From: Herpetosiphon geysericola
GTDB lineage: Bacteria > Chloroflexota > Chloroflexia > Chloroflexales > Herpetosiphonaceae
Length of the DNA: 64,000 nt
Assembly: GCF_001306135.1 (NCBI RefSeq)
Contig: NZ_LGKP01000022.1
Span: forward strand, 62,001-126,000
Direction: 5' to 3'
Shown here piece by piece: positions 36,557-45,461 of this stretch (its first letter is position 1; every line of letters starts with the position of its first letter). The position numbers were made by a program, and so were the translations under genes. A model generated the notes under the pieces. It worked only from the letters and a program-made list of their open reading frames with translations, did no database searches and was not told the origin of the DNA.

Positions 36557-37645
36557 TTAGAGAAAACGATACTCATCACGTTGGGTTTGGGCCCATTCTT
36601 CAAGCAGCACCTTGGGCCGGTGTTGATACGGAAAGTAGTAGTAGGCATAGACATCGGGATTGTCGGGATGCGGAGTTGCTTCAAAATCTAGTTCACCCCA
36701 GGTCTGAATCTCCACATAATCGTAGTAGCTCCACAGATCGCCAACATGATAGACAGCCGCCTCTGCTACCTCAAGCCGATAAATTCCATAGACAGAAAGA
36801 TGTTGCGGTGGCATAACAGCTGGCCAATTATCATTGAATAAATCCCAAACAAGCCTTTCCAGTTCAGGATTATCAATGCCTTGGGCAAAACGCCGACGAC
36901 TGCCATCAGCCAAGATATAGCTACAAAACCCTTCGTCAGTCTGATCTTGGTTGTTGTAGATTGACCATTCGAGCGCAATAATCTGTTGTTCGTTAAGCAA
37001 TGCCAGCAAACGTAAATCGGGGTCATCCGAGGAGGTTATGATTGGGCCATCGATTGCTAAGGGCGGATCAAGTAATTGACAGGCAATTTCGTACAAATCC
37101 CAGTGATTAAATGCTAAATCGCTCCATGGCTCAAGCCGTTCAGCACGAATTGTGCTGGCCAAACCTTGTGCGATAGCCAAAGCCTGTTGCGAATTGCCAG
37201 TTAGCCGTGCTTCCGCCAATTGGCTGATAAGCTCAGCGAGCGGTATATTCTGCACCGCATCCTGCTGTTGATAGGCGTTGCTACATTCGCGATCCTTGCC
37301 GAGCCAAAACAAGGCTTCGAACATTTCCCGCTGATAGCGATCATGCTGGGTGTGCTCAGCAGTTGCTGCTTGCTGAAGCAATTGTTGATAGATCGTTTGC
37401 ATGGTCACCCGATCGCCAGCCATCCGATAGTGATTTACACTGCTAGCATGCAATACATTAGTTGTTTCTTGTTCTGCTGCTTTTTGCAAATAGTACGGCG
37501 CTTTGGGGTCGCGCAGAAAGTAGGCGATGCGGGCCAACTCTCCATAACGTGATTTGACCGATTGGTGTTTGGCTTGCTGACGAATCGCTGCAAATCGATT
37601 GCGTAAACTAATCGCATCAATGCGCAGAGTGGGATATTCAGGCAT
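36557..37645 (-). CDS. Tandem paralogue family, member 1 (unknown function)
   Basis: 362 residues, first of the array in transcription order. It begins MPEYPTLRIDAISLRNRF and has the shared motifs 'ELARIAYFLRDPKAPYYLQK', 'YRMAGDRVTMQTIYQQLLQQ', 'LDPPLAIDGPIITSSDDPDL', 'LEWSIYNNQDQTDEGFCSYI' and 'ELERLVWDLFNDNWPAVMP'. The C-terminus differs most from the others ('VLLEEWAQTQRDEYRFL'). The ribosome site is weak. A perfect TTGACA lies upstream on this strand at 37695-37700, close to the divergent lipoprotein promoter. Confidence 0.8.
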   Translation of the reverse strand: MPEYPTLRIDAISLRNRFAAIRQQAKHQSVKSRYGELARIAYFLRDPKAPYYLQKAAEQETTNVLHASSVNHYRMAGDRVTMQTIYQQLLQQAATAEHTQHDRYQREMFEALFWLGKDRECSNAYQQQDAVQNIPLAELISQLAEARLTGNSQQALAIAQGLASTIRAERLEPWSDLAFNHWDLYEIACQLLDPPLAIDGPIITSSDDPDLRLLALLNEQQIIALEWSIYNNQDQTDEGFCSYILADGSRRRFAQGIDNPELERLVWDLFNDNWPAVMPPQHLSVYGIYRLEVAEAAVYHVGDLWSYYDYVEIQTWGELDFEATPHPDNPDVYAYYYFPYQHRPKVLLEEWAQTQRDEYRFL

Positions 37646-37691
37646 AGGCCGTTGCTCTCACTAAATCAATCGGCCTAGCTATACCCCATGC

Positions 37692-37720
37692 TTGTGTCAA
37701 GCGCTGTCACACTGTATGAT
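37692..37720 (+). promoter_or_regulatory. Probable promoter of the lipoprotein gene
   Basis: TTGTGT (37692-37697) and TATGAT (37715-37720) are 17 bases apart, 38 bases upstream of the start. On the other strand the same site contains TTGACA, possibly the -35 of the tandem array, so the promoters may overlap. Confidence 0.5.
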
Positions 37721-37758
37721 AGATGCCTAGTTGATGAGAATAGAGGGAGGACTATGCA

Positions 37759-38220
37759 ATGCAACGAATTTTAGTTATTTTCGGCTGTTGGCTCTTGTTA
37801 AGTGCGTGTGGTAGTAGCCAGCCAACCGAAGTGCTGGCAAATGCGACCCATCAAACTGCCCAACAAGCACCAGAGAGCGTGGTGCAATTGTTGGGCGAGT
37901 TGAGTATTACTCAGCGCTATGCTGAAATTGAGCCATTGTATATGCCCAAAGCACGGACTGGCTTTACGATCAATAATCAACAATCTTTTGCTGCTGGCTA
38001 TGGCGGGCCATTTCGAGTGCATGGGCCAATTTATTCAATGACTCATGAAGCACCTCGCTATATACAGGCCGATTATGCCGCGATCGAAGTTCACTATTTT
38101 TTTGATCTTAGTAACACTGTCTCGCAGACGAGCCAGTTGCTGCTGCAAAAAATCGATGGGCTTTGGTATATTTGCCAGCGGATTGAGCGTGATCAGCCGA
38201 TTCCTGGGCGTTGTGAGTAG
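37759..38220 (+). CDS. Small lipoprotein, function unknown
   Basis: 153 residues. MQRILVIFGCWLLLSACG is a lipoprotein signal with lipobox LSAC (Cys17). The mature part has 'ESVVQLLGELSITQRYAEIE' and 'YAAIEVHYFFDLSNTVSQTS' and resembles an NTF2-like or DUF4878-like ligand-binding fold, but I cannot name it. GGGAGGA lies 8 bases before the ATG. A strong terminator follows at once. Confidence 0.8.
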   Translation: MQRILVIFGCWLLLSACGSSQPTEVLANATHQTAQQAPESVVQLLGELSITQRYAEIEPLYMPKARTGFTINNQQSFAAGYGGPFRVHGPIYSMTHEAPRYIQADYAAIEVHYFFDLSNTVSQTSQLLLQKIDGLWYICQRIERDQPIPGRCE

Positions 38221-38253
38221 CAGCGCGGCACTGTTCGATTACGTGCCGCGCTG
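38221..38253. terminator. Bidirectional terminator between convergent genes
   Basis: CAGCGCGGCAC and GTGCCGCGCTG form a perfect 11-base stem with an 11-base loop, directly after the lipoprotein stop and 6 bases before the arylsulfotransferase-like stop. Confidence 0.85.
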
Positions 38254-38259
38254 AAAGTA

Positions 38260-40116
38260 CTATTGGATACTGATGCTTGGCAAATACAGGCGGTTTGGCG
38301 TACAGCTATCGCTGGCTAAAAAGGCGATTGCCGATGAGCCTAAAACCGTGCCTTGGCTATTTCGCGCCCGCACTTGGACAAAGCAGTGAGCATTATTAAC
38401 CACACTCGTGCTGGTTTCAAAGCTGGTTTTGGGTGTGGTGTTTTGCAAACTCAAGCTTGCACTGGTTGGCCCAGTATAAACCTGATAATCGGCAACCTCG
38501 GTCGCGCCATTCCAGCTGTAGTACAAGGTTGTGCTGTTGCCCTGGCTTTCGGGCACGAGGGTCGGTGGCCAAGTTGGCTGGCCCTGCCATTCGTAGCGTT
38601 TGGCCCGATAGCTGACGATTGGCTCGACCGTGGTTAACTCGAAAACTGGCTGGCCAAGCGGATTAAACTCGGTATAGAGCGTGCTTGTGCTGCCCCAACC
38701 AACGCCTGTATTGCCGTTATCAAGCCGTTGAGCGCTGCCCATGGCTACGCCATATTGATCAGGATTGGTGCGAAAACTCTTGACTAAACGGGCAGTTTTG
38801 TTGATTTCATCGAGCTTGTATTCCATAGCCATTGAGAAGGCATTGGCGCTTGGTGGCAAGCTATTCCAATTGTTATACAACAGAAGATTGCCATTGGCTA
38901 AGCGCCGAATATCGTGCTGATGAAAGAAGCTTGGGCTATTATCGAGAAATTGAAATTGATTGCCCTCGCCCCCAAAACGCCAAATAACCGCCCCCGTTTG
39001 GCGATTGATTTTGGTAATTTCATCAGTGTGGCGACTGGAGATCAACCAATGACCATCGGTGTCAACCTCAATCGCATTGCCATGAATATAATCAACCGGC
39101 GCGCTGCCAGTCAGACTATGGCTACTATCCCCAACCGGAATATGCTCAGATGAGCGCCACTGAAAAACTACATTGCCCGCTGTATCCAACTCCTGAAGAA
39201 CTAATTCAGTTAGGATGGCATTTTGCTCGCCGCCATACGGGCTTAAATCATAGGGAATGTTGGCGTAAATCATAAAAATCGCATGCCCATTGGGCTGAAG
39301 CAAAAATTCATGGTAATCGATTTGATAGCCATTGCCAGCTTGATAACGCCCAACTTCTTGGTAGTGTTCGTCTAACACGTGGTAATTGAGGGTTGAACTA
39401 TCGTAATAAGTTAGGCGATTCTCAGCAACTTTGCGAAAATCGAGCAAGAAATTGCCTGGCCCACCGCCTTGATGAAAGATCGGCGTTCCAGTGTTATCAA
39501 CCATCAGAATATAGCGATTTGGTGTGTAATTACTTTGCCATCGAAATGGGCTAACAAAGATATAGCCTGGCGTGTTACTGATTGCTAAAGTAACGGTTAA
39601 TGGTGGCAGATTGAATGGCAATGTGCGCAGCGTTTGCAGATCGCCTGTTGGTTGCTCCGCTTGTGGTTGATTGGCGCGATTGCTAGCAAGCTCGGCTTGA
39701 AGTCGCTTGACCTGTTCAGTTTGTTCGACCAAACGCTCAACCACTTCAAATGACCAGCTTTGTTGATCAAGTTCAGCAATCTCGTTGCTTTTGATTGATA
39801 CTCGCACAGTTTCGCCAAACGCAAAAGCTGTGGTTGGTTGAAAAATGATTGTGCGTTGATCTTCGGCGAGTACGACTTTGCCCTGATGCAAGCCGCTCTG
39901 CGAGCCGAACACCTGAAAATCAAGGGTTGCTGCTACGGCGTTGGTTAAGCGCGGCCCTAGCCGAATGGCAATTGTATTGCTCGGGTTTACCGCCTTGGCA
40001 AATGGTGCAGGATCGCGATACTCGATCATGGGTGCTGCTTGGGCGGGTTGGCGCGGGGAAAAACTGAAACTCAGCAGCACGATTAGGATGCAGGCGCATC
40101 CAAAAAATTGGCGCAT
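38260..40116 (-). CDS. Secreted arylsulfotransferase (ASST)-like protein
   Basis: 618 residues from ATG 40116, which has AAGGAGG 9 bases upstream. A signal peptide MRQFFGCACILIVLLSFSFS precedes 'RQPAQAAP'. Residues about 30-120 look like an Ig-like (SbsA/Big_5 type) domain, followed by a charged helix ('VERLVEQTEQVKRLQAELAS'). The main domain (about 160-500) is a beta-propeller of the ASST type: 'YHEFLLQPNGHAIFM', 'DYIHGNAIEVDTDGHWLISS', 'VIWRFGGEGNQFQF' and 'FFHQHDIRRLANGNLLLYNN'. A C-terminal fibronectin-like region ends it. ASST enzymes transfer sulphate between aryl groups, but the catalytic His cannot be assigned with confidence, so a non-enzymatic role is possible. Confidence 0.85.
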   Translation of the reverse strand: MRQFFGCACILIVLLSFSFSPRQPAQAAPMIEYRDPAPFAKAVNPSNTIAIRLGPRLTNAVAATLDFQVFGSQSGLHQGKVVLAEDQRTIIFQPTTAFAFGETVRVSIKSNEIAELDQQSWSFEVVERLVEQTEQVKRLQAELASNRANQPQAEQPTGDLQTLRTLPFNLPPLTVTLAISNTPGYIFVSPFRWQSNYTPNRYILMVDNTGTPIFHQGGGPGNFLLDFRKVAENRLTYYDSSTLNYHVLDEHYQEVGRYQAGNGYQIDYHEFLLQPNGHAIFMIYANIPYDLSPYGGEQNAILTELVLQELDTAGNVVFQWRSSEHIPVGDSSHSLTGSAPVDYIHGNAIEVDTDGHWLISSRHTDEITKINRQTGAVIWRFGGEGNQFQFLDNSPSFFHQHDIRRLANGNLLLYNNWNSLPPSANAFSMAMEYKLDEINKTARLVKSFRTNPDQYGVAMGSAQRLDNGNTGVGWGSTSTLYTEFNPLGQPVFELTTVEPIVSYRAKRYEWQGQPTWPPTLVPESQGNSTTLYYSWNGATEVADYQVYTGPTSASLSLQNTTPKTSFETSTSVVNNAHCFVQVRARNSQGTVLGSSAIAFLASDSCTPNRLYLPSISIQ

Positions 40117-40139
40117 TGCTAGCTTCCTCCTTAGGCTAA

Positions 40140-40159
40140 GCAACCCACAATTGGGTTGC
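40140..40159. other. Inverted repeat upstream of the ASST-like gene
   Basis: GCAACCCA-CAAT-TGGGTTGC is a perfect 8-base inverted repeat 23 bases upstream of the start codon. It may be an operator or an untranslated hairpin. Confidence 0.45.
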
Positions 40160-40197
40160 CGTAAGGCTTAAGCGAGCATCAAAGGGGCGATGCTCAT

Positions 40198-40227
40198 AAA
40201 AAACAGGGCAGGTTGGACTGCCCTGTT
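40198..40227 (-). terminator. Terminator of the two-kinase operon
   Basis: On the minus strand AACAGGGCAG pairs with CTGCCCTGTT around TCCAAC and is followed by six T residues, just past the stop at 40233. This is a textbook Rho-independent terminator. Confidence 0.9.
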
Positions 40228-40232
40228 TAGGT

Positions 40233-43109
40233 TTATTTATGTTGGGGAAGGTAGACGTTGAAGGTTGTGCCTTGGCCAATCGCGCTTTGCACCTCGATTG
40301 TGCCACCATGCTCATCGACAATGCTTTTGGTAATTGCTAGTCCAAGGCCCGTGCCCTCAACTGGTGAATCAATATCGCGCTTGACGCGATAGAAGCGCTC
40401 GAAAATATGCGGCAATGAATCCTCGGGAATCCCCAAGCCGCTATCTTGAATTTGCACATGCACTTTGGTATCGCCATTACTTGCTTTGACCACTACCTTG
40501 CCACCTGCTGGGGTGTATTTGATCGCATTCGAGAGAATGTTGGTAAAAACTTGGCGCATACGCGATGGATCGGCCAGTAACGGTAAGCTTGGCGGGATTT
40601 CTGGCTGGACGCTGATTTGGCCTTGCTTGGCGCGCAGTTTCAATTCATCGATTACTTCGCGCAGCACGACCGACAAATCAGTTTCTTGGGGCGAAATGCC
40701 GATCCCTGCTTCGATTTTGCCCAAATCGAGCAAATCGCTAATCAAGGCGGTCATTGCGCCAGTGTTGCGCACCACTGCTTGCAAGGCATCGCGCTGCATC
40801 TCGTTGACTGTGCCCATGTGGCCATCGGCGACCAATTGGGCGTAGCCTTGAATTGCAGTCAATGGCGATTTAAGGTCGTGCGAAACCATCGAGACAAAGC
40901 GGCTCTTGATTTGGTCTAGCTCTTTGAAATGGGTAATATCTTGCAGCACAATCACTTGGCCGCCCAACGAGCTGTTTTGCAAGGGCGCGGTGTTGACTGC
41001 ATAGTAGCGATTGTTGATCGCAATTTCTTTACTTTCATGATCTTCGCGGCGAGCCAAAATTGCCAACATTGGGAAGAAGGTAAGCAATGGCTGGTTGACC
41101 AAGCGACTATTAGAAACCCCAGCAATTGCGCCAGCGGCAGGGTTAGCAACCACAATTTGACCTTCATCAGTGAGCAAAATGCCGTCGCTGACCGATTCAA
41201 TCACTGCTGCCAAGAGCGTGCGCTCCTCGGAAGCCGTCACATACAAGCGGGCACTTTCCATAGCAACTGCTGCTTGGCCCGCCAGAGCAGTCAAGAGTTG
41301 GCGTTCATAGGCATCGAAGGCATCGCGGCGCTCATCGGCGGCAATCAACAAGCCGTTAATCCCATCGCCAAGCATCAGCGGCACGCCGATCCAGCTTTCG
41401 CCCAATGGCTCTTCGTTATTGACCAAAAGCTCAATTTGGCTGCCTGCCGAGGTCAAAAGCACTGGCTCTTGATCGTTGAGGGCAGCACTAATTGGCCCCA
41501 ATTTCAGCAGCGGTTGCTCTTGACCATTAATCAACGAAACCAAGGGCAAGGTTCCGCCTTTATCATCAACATGCAGCAGGGCAACCATTGGCGCGGCCAG
41601 CATTTCTGCACAGCGATAGGCCACTTTGCGCGCTACTTCAAGCGGATCGAGCGAGCTAGCCAATTCGCGGCTGGTCGAATTCAAGCCCTCTAAATCAAAT
41701 ACCCGTTGCTCAAGCTCGGCAAACAAATTGGCATTTTCAATTGCCACTGCTGCCTGAGCCGAAACCGAGCGTACCAATTCCAAATCGGCAGCACTGAAAT
41801 GATCGATCCGTGGGTGGGTCAAGGTCATCACGCCGAGCACTTGATCTTCGCGCAACAGCGGAACCGCCAAGGCCGAACGCACACGGCCACGAGTTGAGGG
41901 CAATTCAACCCAGCGTTTATCAACCCGCACATCGGCGATGCGCGCGGCTTCGCGCTGGCGAAACACCCAGCCCGAAAGCCCAGCTTGCAACAAGGCTGCC
42001 GCCACCGATTCAGTCACCGATTGATCCATGCCATAACGCGCAACGATGCGCTGAGTAGTGCGGCCATCTTGCGATGAAATGATGATGCTGCCGCGCTCGG
42101 CGTTGACTGCGGCTACTGTATGTTGAATAATCCGCGAGAGCAATTGATCGGGGTCGAGCGAGCTAGCCAATTCGCGGCTAATGCCATACAGCAAGCGTAA
42201 GCGGTCGCGCTCTTCGCGCACTGCATTAAACAAGCGCGTATTGACCAAGGCCATGCTCAAAGCATTGCCCAAGGAGATTAAAAATGGTGGTGACCAGGCT
42301 TGAGTTTTGCGGCTTGAACCAACCAAGACCAGCGACATCAGCGCTTGCGGGCCTGCATCGAGCGGCAATGCGCCCCAAGCAACCTTGCCACCGACGCTGC
42401 TACAAATGCCTTGCAATAATTCATAGGGCATCTCGGCTAGCCAAGGCGGGCGATCTTCCCACACAATCGTGGCTTTGCTCAGCGGGCTTGGCGGAAATAA
42501 TTCGGCTAATTGTTGAATAAGTTGCTCATTGAGGCCAACATGGCGCCATAAATGCCAGCGCATACCATTTTCGGCAGCGGTGTAGAGCAAGGCCACTTGG
42601 GCGCCAGTTGATTCGGCAATTGCGCTGAGTGTGGCATCGGCCATCGCGACCGGCTCCAACGAGCGGCCCATTTGGCGGGCAATTGCAGCAATGGCGGAAA
42701 GCTCAGCGGTGCGCTGACCATCGGCGCGGCGTTTGGCAACTGCTGCCGAAGCGCGGTTTAAGGCAGCCTGCACAGTTGGCAACGAAAAGGGTTTTAAGAT
42801 GTAATCATACGCCCCGAGGCGTAGCGCACGGGTGGCACTTTCCAGCGAACCATAGCCAGTCATGACGATAATCGGCATGTCTGGGCGATTTTCGCGCACC
42901 CATTGCAACACCGTATAGCCATCAACATCAGGCATGGTGACATCAGTCAGCACGACATCAACGTCGCTTGCTTGGAGCGTGGCAATTCCGGCAGCACCCC
43001 CAACCGCAGTGGTAACGCTATAGCCTTGCCCTTCCAATAACAACCGCAACTGGCCACTTAAACGTGGCTCGTCATCGACCACCAAGATCTGTAATGGCAA
43101 CTCATTCAT
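40233..43109 (-). CDS. Receiver-GAF-PAS histidine kinase
   Basis: 958 residues. An N-terminal receiver (about 5-120: 'ILVVDDEPRLSGQLRLLL', TDVTMPDVDG with the phospho-Asp, and KPFSLP) is followed by three GAF-type sensor regions (about 150-295, 310-475, 490-635), a PAS-like region (about 645-745) and the kinase core with 'MVSHDLKSPLTAIQGYAQLV' carrying the phospho-His, then an ATPase with 'NILSNAIKYTPAGG' and 'GTGLGLAITKSIVDEHGG'. ATG 43109 is 2 bases after the previous stop, so it is coupled to the upstream kinase gene. No membrane helix, so it should be cytoplasmic. Confidence 0.93.
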   Translation of the reverse strand: MNELPLQILVVDDEPRLSGQLRLLLEGQGYSVTTAVGGAAGIATLQASDVDVVLTDVTMPDVDGYTVLQWVRENRPDMPIIVMTGYGSLESATRALRLGAYDYILKPFSLPTVQAALNRASAAVAKRRADGQRTAELSAIAAIARQMGRSLEPVAMADATLSAIAESTGAQVALLYTAAENGMRWHLWRHVGLNEQLIQQLAELFPPSPLSKATIVWEDRPPWLAEMPYELLQGICSSVGGKVAWGALPLDAGPQALMSLVLVGSSRKTQAWSPPFLISLGNALSMALVNTRLFNAVREERDRLRLLYGISRELASSLDPDQLLSRIIQHTVAAVNAERGSIIISSQDGRTTQRIVARYGMDQSVTESVAAALLQAGLSGWVFRQREAARIADVRVDKRWVELPSTRGRVRSALAVPLLREDQVLGVMTLTHPRIDHFSAADLELVRSVSAQAAVAIENANLFAELEQRVFDLEGLNSTSRELASSLDPLEVARKVAYRCAEMLAAPMVALLHVDDKGGTLPLVSLINGQEQPLLKLGPISAALNDQEPVLLTSAGSQIELLVNNEEPLGESWIGVPLMLGDGINGLLIAADERRDAFDAYERQLLTALAGQAAVAMESARLYVTASEERTLLAAVIESVSDGILLTDEGQIVVANPAAGAIAGVSNSRLVNQPLLTFFPMLAILARREDHESKEIAINNRYYAVNTAPLQNSSLGGQVIVLQDITHFKELDQIKSRFVSMVSHDLKSPLTAIQGYAQLVADGHMGTVNEMQRDALQAVVRNTGAMTALISDLLDLGKIEAGIGISPQETDLSVVLREVIDELKLRAKQGQISVQPEIPPSLPLLADPSRMRQVFTNILSNAIKYTPAGGKVVVKASNGDTKVHVQIQDSGLGIPEDSLPHIFERFYRVKRDIDSPVEGTGLGLAITKSIVDEHGGTIEVQSAIGQGTTFNVYLPQHK

Positions 43110-43113
43110 CGGA

Positions 43114-44748
43114 TTAACCAATCAACAATTCATCGGAATCAAGATCGGGCGATTGGCTGCGCTGGGCGGCAACTGGAATGCGCAAGGTAAAGTTCGAGCC
43201 TTTATCCACGGTGCTTTCGACCGAAATTGCGCCGCCAACTTGTTGCAAAATCCCATACACCACTGAAAGCCCAAGCCCAGTTCCTGTCACACCTTTAGTG
43301 CTAAAGAAGGGCTCAAAAATACGTTCGCGATGCTCAGGCGGAATCCCAATGCCTGTATCTTCAACATTGATAAAAATTTGGCCCTTTTGATGCGCCGAGC
43401 GAATGGTCAATTTGCCGCCATCGGGCATCGCGTCAATCGCATTGCGCACCAAATTGATGAGCACTTGCTTGCAGGCATCGCTGCTAATATTGGGCGCTGG
43501 CAAATCGGTTGCCAACTCTTGATAGAGTTTAACATTGGCTTTATCAAGTTGCGGCTTGGTAATGTGCATCAATGAAATAATCAAATGATTGAGATCAGGC
43601 GGCACACCATCGTTATTGGGCTGATAAAAATTAACCAAGGTATAGAGCAAGCGGGCAATCCGCGCCACTTCTTCATCAAGCCCTTGCACCAAATCGCCAA
43701 GCGCGCTGCCAGGCGTATGTTGCTGCGCCACCAACTCCAAGCCCGAGCGAATAATCGCCAGCGGATTATTGATTTCGTGAGCGAGTGACGCAGCCATGCG
43801 GCCCATACCCGACAGCTTTTCGGCCTCGACCAAACGGCCTTGAGTTTCACGCAGCGTGCTATAGGTGCGGGCGTTGTGCAAGGCAATCGAGGCATAGTCA
43901 GCCAGCATTTGCATCAAACGCTCGTCGCCTTCGTCGAAGTTGCGCCGATGAGTCGTCGCGGCCACCGTCAGCACTCCCAAGGCCTCAGTCCCAACCAACA
44001 ACGGCACCATTAGCACTGCTTGAGCCAAATAATTGGCTTGCACCCGAATCCCATCGCGTTCAGAATTGATTCGAATTGGCTTGTTGGTTTTGATGGTGCG
44101 GGTTGCCAATTCATAATCGGTATGCTTGCTCAGTTCGCGCAAATGCAATGGGTTAATATTGTGTGAGGCTCGCACAACCAACTGATTATCATCAATTAAT
44201 TGCACAAAACCTTCGTCTGCATTCGAAAGAAAGACCGAGGCCTCAACAATTCGTTCCAACAAATTGCTAGCATCGAGTTGGGCGGTCACCGCTTTGCCCA
44301 CGCGATGCAACACGGTTAATTGGCGCACTTGGCCTTGTAATTGGCCAAGCAAGATTTCTTTTTCACGTTGCAAACGCCACTCGCGCAGCGCCCGATCAAT
44401 CGCCTGAGCAACATCTTGCGGCTCAAAAGGCTTGATCAAATAATCACGCACGCCCATTTTGAAGGCCGTTACGGCGATCCGTTCGGAGCCTTCGGCGGTC
44501 ATCAGCAAAATTGGCACGGTATTGCCATCGGTGCGCAGCTTACGCAGCAAATCCAACCCAGTGGTATCAGGCAGCTGATAATCGAGCAAAATGAGGTGCG
44601 GATGATGTTGGGTAATCGCGTTTAGCCCATTTCGCCCAGTTTCAGCCAACACGACCTGATATCCCAGCGAACGCAATTGAGCCTGAAGTTTCACCCGAAT
44701 TGCTTCACTATCGTCGATTACTAGAATCGTTTCTTGACCACTTGCCAT
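43114..44748 (-). CDS. Receiver-GAF histidine kinase
   Basis: 544 residues. Receiver at 1-125 ('ETILVIDDSEAIRVKLQAQL', LDYQLPDTTG and KPFEPQD), a coiled linker, one GAF domain (about 165-300), then the kinase core with 'ASLAHEINNPLAIIRSGLEL' holding the phospho-His and an ATPase with 'NLVRNAIDAMPDGGKL' and 'GTGLGLSVVYGILQQVGG'. It resembles NtrB/AtoS-type kinases. It is first in a two-gene operon with the larger kinase. The N-terminal receiver suggests it takes input from another kinase. Its promoter must lie near the repeat mosaic. Confidence 0.92.
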   Translation of the reverse strand: MASGQETILVIDDSEAIRVKLQAQLRSLGYQVVLAETGRNGLNAITQHHPHLILLDYQLPDTTGLDLLRKLRTDGNTVPILLMTAEGSERIAVTAFKMGVRDYLIKPFEPQDVAQAIDRALREWRLQREKEILLGQLQGQVRQLTVLHRVGKAVTAQLDASNLLERIVEASVFLSNADEGFVQLIDDNQLVVRASHNINPLHLRELSKHTDYELATRTIKTNKPIRINSERDGIRVQANYLAQAVLMVPLLVGTEALGVLTVAATTHRRNFDEGDERLMQMLADYASIALHNARTYSTLRETQGRLVEAEKLSGMGRMAASLAHEINNPLAIIRSGLELVAQQHTPGSALGDLVQGLDEEVARIARLLYTLVNFYQPNNDGVPPDLNHLIISLMHITKPQLDKANVKLYQELATDLPAPNISSDACKQVLINLVRNAIDAMPDGGKLTIRSAHQKGQIFINVEDTGIGIPPEHRERIFEPFFSTKGVTGTGLGLSVVYGILQQVGGAISVESTVDKGSNFTLRIPVAAQRSQSPDLDSDELLIG

Positions 44749-44814
44749 AGGCTCGCCGTTCTACAATGCTCAACAAGGAGATTCTCGCCAAAATCATACG
44801 ACAGAGAAGCGTAG

Positions 44815-45048
44815 AACGCAAGGACGGATTAGCCGAAGGATGAAGCCAAAGACAGAAGGCAAAAGTCAGACGATAGAAAGAACATAGAACATACAACAGA
44901 GAGCATATGAATATGATCAATCTATTCGCAGCAGAACATAATCCTCATAATCTGTGCTCATCTGTGGCGAAAAATCAGCCTTCGCGATCTTCGTGTTCTT
45001 CGCGGTTTCCAGCCTTCGTGTCCCTTCGTGCTCTTCGTGGATCAACGG
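44815..45048 (+). repeat. Intergenic repeat mosaic 5
   Basis: The 302-base gap between the kinase operon start and the PII-like gene's end is mostly repeat: CCGAAGGATGAAGCC, CAGAAGGCAAAAGTCAGAC, AGAACATAGAACATAC, AATCTGTGCTCATCTGTGGC, GCGATCTTCGTGTTCTTCG, CCTTCGTGTCCCTTCGTGC and TCTTCGTGGATCAA. 44749-44815 must hold the kinase promoter; I see no clear boxes. Confidence 0.85.
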
Positions 45049-45050
45049 TC

Positions 45051-45416
45051 CTACTCAAAATTGCGCGTGCCGCCAAAGACGCGCCCAACTGGCATTGTCA
45101 CAATAAAGCCTGTATTCGGTTTATTCAGCGAGCCAGTGATTTGCTCGGTGATTGCAACCAAATGCTCAACTTGGCTGCTTTGCACCACGCTGAGCAGCGT
45201 AAAATGGTGCATCTCATCGTCCTCAAGCAATTCGCGCAACGAGGGAAACAAGGGCGCATCATCACGATACAGGGCATTGCCAATTCGTCCAAGCCCAGTG
45301 CTACGCAGCACCGTCACGCCGCGCACACCTTGCTCCTCCCACGCCCGCAACACCTCGTTTAACAGATCAACATCATTTAAAATAAAGATCAGCGTTTCTA
45401 ATTGGCCTTGATTCAT
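45051..45416 (-). CDS. PII-like signalling protein next to an antiporter
   Basis: 121 residues. The pattern is that of the PII superfamily: strand-helix-strand 'LETLIFILNDVDLLNEVLRA' then 'GVRGVTVLRSTGLGRI', a T-loop-like insert, 'HHFTLLSVVQSSQVEHLVAI' and the closing strand 'NTGFIVTMPVGRVFGG'. It lacks the classical T-loop Tyr and the GlnB signatures, so it is PII-like rather than GlnB. AAGGAG is 8 bases before the ATG. The antiporter gene is 45 bases upstream on the same strand, and PII-like proteins often regulate the transporter they are paired with, as SbtB does for SbtA; here a role in controlling the antiporter is inferred. Confidence 0.82.
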   Translation of the reverse strand: MNQGQLETLIFILNDVDLLNEVLRAWEEQGVRGVTVLRSTGLGRIGNALYRDDAPLFPSLRELLEDDEMHHFTLLSVVQSSQVEHLVAITEQITGSLNKPNTGFIVTMPVGRVFGGTRNFE

Positions 45417-45461
45417 GGTAATTGCTCCTTTGGTAAAACACCTAATTCGATGGGCTAGATT

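Noticed and set aside
40929-41693. A 254-codon plus-strand frame
   Set aside because: Entirely antisense to the GAF/PAS region of the histidine kinase; a frame shadow of that gene.
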